64,000 nucleotides of DNA. It comes from Neckera pumila (Eukaryota > Streptophyta > Bryopsida > Hypnales > Neckeraceae). The stretch covers positions 11,715,823-11,779,822 of the forward strand of contig OZ018408.1 in assembly GCA_963969595.1 (NCBI GenBank). The letters are read 5' to 3'. Under the pieces are notes generated by a model. That model was not told the DNA's origin. It made no database searches and saw nothing but the letters and a program-made list of their open reading frames with translations. This document shows, piece by piece, positions 47,039-57,059 of this stretch. Made by a program: the position numbers and the translations under genes. Numbering within the stretch: the stretch's first letter is position 1; each line of letters begins with the position of its first letter.

Positions 47039-47456
47039 GAGCATCCCCACTCCAACTCAACAAGTGGCTCAAACTAGGCAAATGGCCGTGCCCGGCCATA
47101 ATGAGTGCCCCACGGCACACACGGCGAGGGCCAAAAAATGGCCGGGCACGGCCAAATTTGAAGAGCACCCGGCCAAATGAAGAGTCTTGCTTGCAGCTCG
47201 GCATGAGTTATTTTAACTTTATTTCCAAGTTTCAAGAGACCTTTTCATTTATTCCCCAAGTTTTGAGAGACCTTTTCATTAATGAATGTCTTTCCCCGAG
47301 TAGGCATTCATGAGGTAGCACTTGGGGGCCGTGTAAACCCGGTTTCCCGTGTTCGTAACCCATGTTGCCGTGGGGCACATGGGCCGGGCTTGGTCAAATG
47401 ACACTCTAAGTTCTCCCTAGCCGTGCCATTTGGCCGTGCTTGGAGTGGGGATGCTC
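47039..47456. mobile_element. MITE with TTA target duplication, GAGCATCCCCACTCC ends (418 bp)
   Basis: GAGCATCCCCACTCC at 47039 is matched by GGAGTGGGGATGCTC ending at 47456, and both ends are flanked by TTA. This is the signature of PIF/Harbinger-type (Tourist-like) elements. The interior is GC-rich, with repeated CAAATGGCCGTG / GGCCGGGCACGG words that are themselves in inverted array. No transposase is present. Confidence 0.75.
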
Positions 47457-47459
47457 TTA

Positions 47460-48090
47460 GACCATTTGGAATGCAACTGGCACCACGCACAGTATTGGCA
47501 CTATGCAGGGCGAATGAAATTTTTTAATTAAAAGTGTGCTCCAATGCAATCGGTATGGAGACCTCCACTTTCACGGCCTCGGTATGCGACCCCGGGATCG
47601 GCATATTTTGTCATTTTGCCAACTCCGGGAAAACTCTTGGCAAGTTGATTTGTGGGAGTCATCATGACGAAAAGCGGTTGTATCCAATGGATGCCAAGAA
47701 AAGTTTATTGGTATGTGCTCTAATCAATTGAACCTTCCTTGTTTCCATGAAAAGTCCTTTCTTTAATGTAAATTCTTTTCTTCCTTTCTTTTTATAATAT
47801 CCAAAAGTCCATTTGACGTTTAGATTGACGACTTTGCCTTGGGTCAAATTTTTCAAATAAAGAACCGATACTAAGGAGGCCTTGCTGAATGGCCTGCGAT
47901 TTACCATTGCAGGGCCTTTTTGCCGTTGTTGCATTGCAGATGGTCTTACGAACTTACGAACTATAGGGAAGCTCAATGAGAGCAACAAAGACAATAGGTG
48001 TCACCATGTGGACTTCAAAATCTATGTACAGTTGGGTACAACAATCTTACAATTTTTTCAAGTCAATTTTCACTAGAAAGTTCATCAACT
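47460..48090. other. Intergenic DNA, no gene seen
   Basis: No domain-bearing frame. 47880-47960 holds a local hairpin-like CGAACTTACGAACTATAGG motif of unknown meaning. Confidence 0.4.
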
Positions 48091-48579
48091 TCAAGAAGCT
48101 CTAGCATGCTCAAAAATGATCCGATTTTGAAACCGCAAGTTGCATTGGAACCGTTGTGAAGTGCACTTCAACTTCATAACAAGTGAAAAATGAATAATTG
48201 AAAACCATACAACAATTTGGATTCCTTTCATACACTATCTATCATTTTATAGAGATTCTTTGGAAGATAGTTACAGTTTTTTTGCATTTAGGTGAAGAAG
48301 AAGAAAGTAATCATACAAAAAATTTAAGTAGTATGAGATCAAATATCTCTAAAGCAATTGTGAAGGCTCATTTCTAATATGGACCATTAAATACTAGTTG
48401 TAATTTTTACAAATGGTGGCAACACTAGATGGTAGATAGTGTATAGAAAACATCAAACTTTTTGTATGATTTTCAATTACATATGTGTATTTGCAATAGT
48501 GATAAAGTAGACTTGAGTGTGATTCCAAAGCAATTTATGATTCAAAATTCCGTTCATTTTTGCGCATATATTAGCCTCC

Positions 48580-49500
48580 CAAAGTTCACCAAATCTCAAC
48601 AGGCTGCAAAAATCATAAGATTGTTGTACCCAACCATACAGTCGGATACTATAATCTTACAACCAACCAATTTGAACCATTCAAAGATTTTTGCATAGTA
48701 TAGAAAAGAATTTGAATGTCTCATCTTGCATAATTAATACTCAATCCTCACGCAATTTCAATCAAGCATACAAAATTTCAGTTTCAAAAAAGCAACATTC
48801 CATTTTTGGTGAATTTCTAAAGTTCATTTTCATGGTTTTACATAATATTTTATTGAAAACAACTGGTGATAAATTTTTTTAATCCAATTGCATTCATATG
48901 GAGGAACATCCATACGCACATCTTTCAAGTTAAAAAACACCCCATTAAGTAACAAAAATGTAATCTAAGAAGAGTTCAATATTAGAGTGACAATGTCCAA
49001 GTTTTGTAAAATATATATCTCTTTATTATAATTTGATTTTTCTATTTGACCTGCCTATTGTAATTAATTTTATACATTATAACATATTGGTACAATTACT
49101 TTGCAAAAATCTAGTTAAAATATAGAAATATCTATTTCACAAAATCTGGACATTGTCACTCCAACTTTGAAATCTTCCTAGATTACATTTTTATTACTTA
49201 ATGGGGTGTTTTTTAATTTGAAAGATGTGCATGTAGATGTTCCCTACATATCTATGCAATTGGATTAAAAACATTATCACCAATTGTTTACAATAAAATA
49301 TTATGTAAAACCATGAAAATGAACTTTAGAAATTCACCTTAAATAGAATTTTGCTTTTTTGAAACTAAAATTTTGTATGCTTGATTGGGATTGCATGAGA
49401 ATTGAGTATTAATTATGCTTTTCAAAATATACCAAATATATTGCACATTGTAAATAAAAATGTGGATGGCTCAAATTGGCCAGCTGTAAGATTACAGTAC
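48580..49500. repeat. Fold-back 1 of the inverted-repeat chain
   Basis: The left arm (48590-49010) contains GATTGTTGTACCCAACCATA, ATTTCAGTTTCAAAAAAGCA, TCATTTTCATGGTTTTACAT, AACACCCCATTAAGTAACAA and GAGTGACAATGTCCA. The right arm (49140-49500) carries the same words inverted (GGACATTGTCACTC; TTAATGGGGTGTTTTTTAAT; ATGTAAAACCATGAAAATGA; TTGAAACTAAAATTTTGTAT). The centre is near 49070. Confidence 0.75.
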
Positions 49501-50750
49501 CCGACTGTACAGTATCTCAAAGAAAGAGTATATAATTTCCAATTTAGTGCCAAAGGCTTAATTTTGAAATCAGATTTAGAGGATGATCCGTTGAGATTTT
49601 GAAAAAAAGTTTTGAATAAAAAAAGCTCAAAATTTATAGGAGAACAACTTTTGTTCTTGGCCAAATAGCGTATTTGTGCATTTGTAGTGAGTGATTGATT
49701 GACAAAGTGGAATATTGTACATTCAAAGGTAATTTTTTGAAATCACCTTTACTACACCAATTACTAAGGTTTTGAAAGTACTTCCTAAAAGAAAAAAATT
49801 CAAAATTTACAAGAGAATAACTTCTATTTTAAGCTCAAAAGCTTATCGTGCCTCAATGGTTTATAAATAAAGCCCACATGAGTGGACCAATCTCAAAAGA
49901 CGACTCATCTGACCAAATAATTTGCTTCCCATCCTCTATTGTCCAATGCTGGTGTTGTATTGCAAAGGCTAGTCTTGCAAGCTTGTGTTTATTGTTTATA
50001 AACGGCTTCTTTGCAGCAATGCAAGATTGATAGCCCAAACTATGAATTACCTTTTGAACTGTTACAATGGTGAGATTGGTCCACTCGTTTGGGCTTCATT
50101 TATAAACCATTGAGGCATGATAAGCTTTTCAGCTTAAAATGGAAGTTATTCTCTTATAAGTTTTGAGGGTTTTTTTCAAGAAGTAGTTTCAAAATCTTAG
50201 TAATTGGTATAGTAAATGTGATTTGAAAAAATTACCTTTGAATGTACAATATTCCACTTTGTCAATCAATCACTCACTACAAAAGCACAATATGCTATTT
50301 AGAACAAAAGTTGTTCTCCTACAAATTTTGAGCTTTTTTTGTTCAAAAAGTTTTTTCAAAATCTTGATGGATCATCCTCTAAATTTGATTTCAAAATTAA
50401 GCCTTTAGGCACCAAACTGGAAGTTATGTACTCTTTCTTTGGGGTACTATACAGTTGTGTTCAATAATCTTACAACCTATGAATTTGACCCTTCCAAAGA
50501 AAAGTGCACAATGTGCATTTAATTTGTTTTATTTTGGCGAGCATCTTTATCATAGAATCCTTATACAGTCCCAATCTAATGTACCAAATTTCACTTGAAA
50601 AAAAACAAAGTTCCATTTTTGGTTAGTTATTTAATTTAATTTTCATGGTTTTATAAGATCACTCATTGACAAACATTGGTGATGAATTGTTTTAATTCAA
50701 TTGCATAGATATGTAGGAAACTTCCTGCACACATCTTTCATATCAAAAAA
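49250..50750. mobile_element. Fold-back 2 with a Tc1-like transposase scrap in its loop
   Basis: The arms 49250-49898 and 50072-50750 are inverted copies. Examples are GTGAGTGATTGATTGACAAA against its complement near 50262, GAGAACAACTTTTGTTC against its complement near 50305, and TGCCTCAATGGTTTATAAAT against ATTTATAAACCATTGAGGCA. The ~170-bp loop encodes a Tc1/mariner transposase fragment on the minus strand. The structure looks like a Tc1-type transposon with very long terminal inverted repeats whose middle has been deleted, or a fold-back built from such an element. Confidence 0.7.
49889..50071 (-). pseudogene. Tc1-like transposase fragment (about 58 codons)
   Basis: The minus-strand frame from ~50065 reads VTVQKVIHSLGYQSCIAAKK, then PFINNKHKLARLAFAIQHQ, then HWTIEDGKQIIWSDESSFEI. 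This is the standard junction of a Tc1-family transposase: end of the second helix-turn-helix (GY.S..AAKKP.L..KHK..RL.FA..H..WT.EDW), followed by the first catalytic aspartate in the WSDES motif. Only the first acidic residue of the DDE triad is present; the rest is gone and the frame runs into the inverted-repeat arm. Plant mariners are usually of the DD39D Soymar/Stowaway group, so a Tc1-type WSDESSFEIG sequence is noteworthy. It cannot be functional. Confidence 0.75.
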
Positions 50751-51540
50751 CAACCTCTTAATTAACAAATTAATGATTAATAAAGAATTCAAAGAAATGT
50801 GTTGTATGGTCAAACTTTGAAGAAACTAATGTGCCTTGTGCCATTGCCACAACCAAAATAAAATTAAAAATAGTTTTTTAATTTTTTTTATTCATTAAAA
50901 TTTTGAATTTCAATAATTTTCACATTGTAATATGAGAGGTTGCGTTCATGGTAAAAAGAGTGCAAGGGCTTTACTTTGTGGCGTTTGGACATGCGATTTG
51001 AAATTTTTGTTTTTTCCAAAGATAAAAGATATTTTAATTCAATTTTTTAATATAAAAAATCCATAACTTTTACATCTTAGATCCAAACACTAAAAAATTG
51101 GCACAAATTGAAAGCTTTGTGCACAAAGGAGTGCAATGACTTTGTTTCGCAACGTTTAGACATGCAATGTGAATGTTATAATTTTTTCAAAATAAAACAT
51201 ATTTTAATTCAATTTTTTTATTCATAAAAACTTTGAAATTCAATAACTTTCACATCATAGGTCCAATCACCATGAAACAAAGTCCATGCCCCCCTCTTCA
51301 CAAAGAGCTTTCCAACAATTCCAAAAGCGCCACTAGAAGCTTCACACTTTCTTAGATCTCAATCTATCAAACAAACAAACAAACATCCAAATAAACATCC
51401 AAACAAATAACCTAATTTAAGGTATAAATGGAAATCTCTATATTTTATCTAGGTTTTGGCAAAGTAATTGTACCACGTTCAAATGTACAAAATCAATTAC
51501 AATGTAGAGGACAGATGCCAAAGCTTTACATTAGAAAAAT
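50751..51540. other. AT-rich DNA with a ~190-bp duplicated block
   Basis: 50960-51070 and 51125-51245 share GGCTTTACTTTGTGGCGTTT/TGACTTTGTTTCGCAACGTT, TTTTAATTCAATTTTTTTA and AACTTT.AAATTCAATAACTTT, a diverged tandem duplication. No coding sequence. Confidence 0.45.
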
Positions 51541-51542
51541 TT

Positions 51543-51851
51543 CAGCCCACGGGAGGGCCATTCCAAGTTGACATGCCAAGCTATTTTAGCTTTGGCCTGT
51601 CAACCTGGAAAAGTGCCCCGGTGAGCAGTCAAAGTGTATGACTACTTGCTGAAGCAGTCAGATTTCGAATCTTTTTTGATTTTGAGAAAAATAATAATAA
51701 TAATAATTTTTTATTCGAAAATCTGCGTTCCTGCGCCACTGTCACAATAGTTTGCGCTATGCGGAAATAGGAGAAAAACTATTTTTTGGGACCCAATAAA
51801 CAAAATTTTAGGGTACTAAAGGGGTCCGTGGAGTACCCCTCTAGAGAGCTG
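51543..51851. mobile_element. CAGCCC-ended repeat, copy 2 (~310 bp)
   Basis: Begins CAGCCCACGGGAGGGCCATT and contains GGCCTGTCAACCTGGAAAAG, GTGAGCAGTCAAAGTGTATG, an AAT run, GCGCCACTGTCACAA and TACTAAAGGGGTCCGTGGAG, ending near CCCCTCTAGAGAGCTGG. It is collinear with 34030-34362; the right end is more decayed than in copy 1. Confidence 0.7.
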
Positions 51852-51979
51852 GATTTTTCTCTAATGGTTATAACAAAATGGATATGATACTAGGGCATGC
51901 GACCCTCTAACATTGAGGAATTTTTAGTGTTAATAGTGAATTTTTTTTTTTCTAGGAACTGGAAAAGAAAAGTTGTGCA

Positions 51980-52520
51980 TTTAATGTTTCCTATTTAATT
52001 TTGCTATCAATTTTAAAATACTCATCACCAATATGTTTAAACTAGTTATCATGCAAAGCCATGAAATTTAAATGAAAAAGCTCATCCAAAATGGAGCTTT
52101 GCTTTTTGAAACTAAAATTTGGCATACATGAATGGAATATATTGCGTAAGAACATATGTGGAATTGAATGCTTGTTGTCCGAGGCTAAAAATATCAATTG
52201 CATTTTACATTGTGCACATTCTGTAAATGGTTCAAATGGATGGTGTGCATGTTCCTTTTTGGATACAATATAGTGCAATACAATTCATTTACAAATTGCC
52301 TATTTGAGCCATTCAAAGATTTGTATATAATATATAAAGAAAATAGGCATTTTTTGTCCTACATAAGTAACACTCAATTTTTACTCAATTCCAATGGAGC
52401 ATATAAAATTTTAGTTTCAAAAAGTAAAAAAGAATTTTTGGTAAATTTTTAAAGTCAACTATTCATATTTTAACATAATATTTTGTTGAAAACAGTTAGT
52501 GATGAATTTTTAATCTAGAT
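51980..52520. repeat. Fold-back 3 of the inverted-repeat chain (decayed)
   Basis: The left arm (52010-52280) has TTTTTGAAACTAAAATTTGG, the same word as in fold-back 1. The right arm (52300-52520) has ATTTTAGTTTCAAAAAGTAA and TAACATAATATTTTGTTGAA in opposite orientation. Similarity is lower than in fold-backs 1 and 2. Confidence 0.5.
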
Positions 52521-52812
52521 GTATGTTAGAATGTATAAGATCAAATGTTTTAAAAAATTACGGTGTCATTCTAAAATTAGACAATCAATTAACCATGGTA
52601 ATAGGTCCACAATTTTTTTTAACCCTAAACCATTGATTGCTCTTCATTTAAGAATAATGATTAAGATAATTTTTTGCTATTTAGTCTTAAAAGGAATTTG
52701 AGCCATAACAAAGGTTACACAAATGACAAATGAACACATATCTCAATAAGTAATAAAGTAATTATTACAATTCTATGCATGATAATATTTATTTAAATTA
52801 TACAATCCAACT

Positions 52813-53842
52813 CTAAGCAATAATCAATTGATTGCGCATCTTATTGTCCTCTGTCTCATATGCTAAGTATTTATTCTTCCCTTGCTTTGGATTTTTAATA
52901 CACATAAATTTGTGTTTAATGTACCGTATAGGCTGTATATAAGTATCATCAAATGGAACAAAACTTCCCTTTCTAATCAAATGCATATTTGTAATGGAAT
53001 CTAGCATGTCGGACCGCATGTCATGTTCGTAAAAAGGTTGGTGTTGGTAATAGTTCGCTGAAAAGTAGATTTCTATATACATGTTGTGCTCGTGACTAAA
53101 ACTTTCTTTCATTCTAGTTTTGTAAGGGGTTCCCATGGTATTGTCATTTTGCACAACCACATCACCATCAACATCATAATAATATTTTTGAAGCATATAA
53201 CCCTTGTGGATAAATATGAAAGGTGCTTGGGTAGCATCTAATTTCAATATAGAATGCCTTAAATAAGACCACACTATATTTGAAGTTGATTGATATGAGT
53301 TGTTAATTGGATTAATCATTATGCCCTTGGATTTTGCAATGGCAAAGCAAAATAAATCAGAGGCTTGCTCCAACACCTTCAACAAATTTGTCGCTTTCTT
53401 CATAGATGATATGGTCAAACAACAATTCAAATACTACTCTCAACAATATCCAATGTAAGTATGCCTAATACCTTCTGGAAACATTAGAGCATCATGAACT
53501 TCAACAAGAGCTCTTTCTCTTATTTCCATGCCGTCGGACTCTATTGCAATGCATAGTTGAATTTTATGAAATAGCTGACGTGCGCTGTACTTAGAAAATG
53601 TAGCTTTAACCTTCTTTTTATTGGTTTTTATGTTGTTATACTTTTTAACTCCCTCTCATAAAGGAAGCACCAAAAAACATCCGAATGGCCAAAACGTAGC
53701 ACATCTTCCAATATGTAAGCAACACCTGCCACATGCTCCAAAGGTCTTCCATTTGGACCATCTAATGCTTTCTAAATAATGCGCCACTTTTGTAACAGTT
53801 GATGAGTAACACTTAGGTCTTCTCTATTCCATCCTTTACTAC
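52813..53842 (-). pseudogene. TNP2-like transposase pseudogene, 3' part
   Basis: The minus-strand frame continues across the pogo-like insertion from the 5' part at 56390-57047. After the insertion site it reads SSKGWNREDLSVTHQLLQKW, a stop, then GRPLEHVAGVAYILEDVLRF followed by GHSDVFWCFLYEREL. The latter resembles the HI.DDI.RF...D.YWCF.FER segment seen in CACTA/TNP2-related transposases and their DUF4218-like regions. Several stops and frame changes follow before a longer open piece (52813-53430) ending near FVPFDDTYIQPIRYIKHKFM. Assignment to the TNP2 group rests on this motif only. The gene is dead. Confidence 0.45.
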
Positions 53843-53844
53843 TA

Positions 53845-56387
53845 CACTAAAATTGGTAAATAGTGTTGGGTGATAATTAGTGTTGTTCCTTTTTTTTTTA
53901 CCCCCAACACTATTTTCCAACTTATGTATTAATAGTGTTGGGCACTTAGCTCCCACCGCCAAAGTCTGACCTTTCCTTGAGAAATTGAAATTCCACCCCC
54001 CCCTCCCCCGCCGTCAAGAGCTAACCCTTCCCTGAAGAATGCAAAATTCCAGCCTTTGAGGGTGCCCGTCGTAGCTTGCTGGAGCTTCAGAGTTTGCTGC
54101 CCCATCGGAGCTTGTTGGAGCATTGGAGTTTTTTGCCCGTCGCACTCACTATGCGTGCCCATCCGGGCTGAATCTTCGCAGCTGGGGGTCCCTCCACCTT
54201 TTAGCGCTTGATCGGACTCCTGGCAGCTCTAGCTCCAACCGATCAGCTCCAGCTCCAACTGATGGGCTCCGATTTCCACGAGGGGGGGGGGGAGTATATT
54301 TCGACGTTTTCCATTGCTTGGCCCGATATCAAAATTCCCGCCGATCTTCACTTCAAACTTCCGACGTCCATAACTTTTGATTGAGGTATCTGATTGAATT
54401 TTCGATAACACCATTGAATTTGTCTTTCTATCCTCTATTTCCTCTGAATTTTTTTTTGGTCGCCACTTTTTTTTACAGGTGCAGTTTTACTTTATTTCAG
54501 ATGGACCGGCCCCCACTTGCTAAGATTCCTGCCGATGCCCCTGCCTGCCATCTTCAACAAGTTTCAAGTCTTGCCACTCGCCGATCTGGCACAAACTGGA
54601 TGGTCCAGGACGTCGGCATTCATGGCTTGGCTAGCCTCAATGCCCGAGTCATCCAAGCATTTCCGGAACACTTCCGTAGACAACGCCCGGCCAACCTCAG
54701 CAAAGCCAGCTGATGGTTGCAGTAGCGTGACCAATTCAAAAAAGATTTTAGAGGCCCCATTACTCCATTCTCTTGTAGCCAAAGTTGCTTGGGCAAAAAG
54801 AGGTGCCATTCTCCAAAGTCAGGCTGGGTCGAGGTAAGAAGAAGAGCAAATGGGTGCAATATTTGTATCCACTTTTACTTGAAGAATTCAACCGCCACCG
54901 CAAATCAGGTGTCAAATTCTCAGCATTCCTCCTTCGTTAATTAACCCTATCCATTCTTGTAGCTCCTGAATCCATTTTCACTGATCATCTTGTCGATCCC
55001 CAAAACGGTGTTTTGTTGGTCAACAAAATCATAGCGAATTAAATCAATTATTTCATGGACAATCAGAATGTTGTCCTTCTATTCCAACGTGGTCGTTTGA
55101 CTTATAGCCCTAAAAAAGAACTTCAAACCGAAATGCAAACCGCCTACCATTTGGAGGTTTTGCAAAGGGGATTTTCATCCAAGAAATTTGATGAAAACCT
55201 CATGGAAAACCTGGATGAAACGCATTTCGTTGTCAATTTTGACAACAACCAAACTTTAAGGTTTAGGGGAGATACAACTATGAAATACGCTGAAGTTGTC
55301 TCAGGTGGGGAATCTATGACCATGGTGGTTCGCATTTCAAGAAGCCAGCGTATCACAATAGAAGCTCCTATGCTCATTTTTTCAAATGAAAATAGGAACT
55401 ATCCTATCCGGGGTTTGATGGATAATATTCCAGGGATTTCTTATAGATTGGGCCCTAAAGGTTGGATGGACCAATCCATCTTACCCAAATATTTTTTGGA
55501 ACCTTGTGCATATCAGGCCGATCTTCATCAACGCATGAAGATCATATGGCTTGATAATTGTAGTAGCCATACTGTGACCCCTAGATTGGCTGTTGTCCTA
55601 GCTGCCAAAAATACAATTTTTAAATTTCTGCCTCCATTTTTTACTCACCTTTGCCAACCAGCCAATACATTCCTCATTGCTAAAATCAAGGATGCTTAAA
55701 CAAAACGGTGGGAAGCCAAGAAAATTGAGTTGATACAACTCAATGCTTGGCAAAATGCACCTCGGACAGATGGACAATGGTCAAGGAAGTTGACAAATCC
55801 AGAGAAACGTTTATTTCTACAATTGGTTGCAGATAGTGTAGAAGATGTTAATCAAAAGAATGATGTTGACAACATCTCCTATGCTAAAAAAACAATGATT
55901 CGTTGTGGCTTGGCATTAGGACTTGATGGATTTTGGAGTGCATGGCAATTGGTTCCACATCTCCAAGAGATTATTGCAAAACATTTGCAATATTTAAAAG
56001 GGCAAGAGCTGCCCAATTTCAATAGAGCAGTTTAAAAGTCCTTTTTGATATTTTATTATATGTCTCCTTCAATTTTTGGCCTATAGCTAGGATTATTATG
56101 TTGTGTTTATGGTTGTTGCTATGTTTAACAACTTATACATACACTATGAAAAATTTCAACATTTCATGGTCTTTTTCAACATTTCATTGCTTATTTCAGC
56201 ATTTCATCACTTATTTCCTGTCTAGCACTAAATGCTTTCTTGTAAAAAAGTTGAGATGATCAAATTTTACTATAGAGCTAAAATAGTGTTAGAATGGGTA
56301 AATAATGTTCTAACACTAACCTTGCAAATCACAATTAGTATGAGGTGGGACAATTAGTATTGCCAACACTATTTACCAATTTTAGTG
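53845..56387 (+). mobile_element. Complete pogo-like DNA transposon, 2543 bp, TA target duplication
   Basis: Both ends carry the same 25-bp terminal inverted repeat (CACTAAAATTGGTAAATAGT then GTTGG; 53845-53869 and 56363-56387) without a mismatch. TA flanks the element at 53843-53844 and 56388-56389. If the flanking TA is included and one more base on each side, the identity extends to 28 bp. The element carries a decayed transposase of pogo/Tigger type. Removing the element and one TA restores a continuous frame in the host TNP2-like pseudogene, so the insertion boundaries are exact. Identical TIRs suggest a fairly recent insertion, although the transposase is already dead. Confidence 0.9.
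54494..56035 (+). pseudogene. Pogo-like DDE transposase, inactivated
   Basis: Coding relics from about 54500 include WVQYLYPLLLEEFNRHRKSG before 54947, ending in stops. The main frame (55055-55699) opens MDNQNVVLLFQRGRLTYS... and holds the DDE domain. The first acidic residue lies in NLDETHFVVNFDN and the second in IIWLDNCSSHTVTP. The third should lie in the L.QP.D motif but reads HLCQPANTFLIAKIKD, i.e. Asp to Asn. An in-frame TAA at 55697-55699 then interrupts the frame, which otherwise continues as TKRWEAKKIELIQLNAWQNA to a TAA at 56033-56035. The family is DDE_1 of the pogo/Tigger/jerky branch; related elements occur in oomycetes, fungi and plants. The transposase is dead both by stops and by loss of a catalytic residue. 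Confidence 0.8.
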
Positions 56388-56390
56388 TAG

Positions 56391-57047
56391 TCCAATTGAA
56401 GAAGAAATGAGCAATATCAAGAAGCAAATGTCCTACCATACACCGTCTACTTGAGAATAGATGTCTTTTGGCTTTCAATTTGTTGAAAACAATAGGTAAT
56501 ACCCCAGATAATATCCACATCACAAAATGTTGACATTCTTCGGCACTATAGTTGTTATGGTCGTTGATGGGAGCTTGGGGCCATTATCCTTGTCTTAATT
56601 CATAAATGCACACTTTAGTAACAGAGGTGCACGTTGCATCCACAAATTCTAGTACGACATTTGCCTTTGGGTGTTGATGGATGTATTGGAAAAACTTAAA
56701 CATGAAGTTTTTGAACAGATTTAGATTTACTATGTGCATAATATCATAGACTAAATCTTGTGACAAATTTGTTCAAATAATAGAAGCGCCTCAATTTTGA
56801 ATCTCCAGATACACTAGGCTCCATGTGTGGATGCTTTATTCCCCCCCTTGGAATATAGCATACTCAATTGAGTTCTTACTTTCTTGTTGTTGATTTCTAA
56901 TGGGTGTCTAAATACATGTAATCCACTCATACCTTCCAAGCAATGGATCTTTGATGTTGTTCCTACTCCTAGTTTTGTCCACTTGTAATTGCTACTAAAA
57001 TCTAAAGATGCTAGTAATTTCCAGCCGATTTTTACTATACTAGTCAA
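56391..57047 (-). pseudogene. TNP2-like transposase pseudogene, 5' part
   Basis: Minus-strand frames carry KWTKLGVGTTSKIHCLEGMS (56814-57047), then SQDLVYDIMHIVNLNLFKNF (56584-56766), reminiscent of the DxMH..NLGLFKN motif of transposases and TNP2-type proteins. A further piece ends HFFFNWT exactly at the pogo insertion (56335-56523). Stops and frameshifts separate the pieces. The frame continues into the 3' part at 53842 once the pogo element is taken out. Confidence 0.45.
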
Positions 57048-57059
57048 ATTAAGGTCTAG

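Noticed and set aside
53845..53869. CACTA-superfamily assignment of the 2.5-kb element because its TIR begins CACTA
   Set aside because: The target duplication is TA (2 bp) rather than 3 bp, and the encoded transposase is of pogo DDE type.
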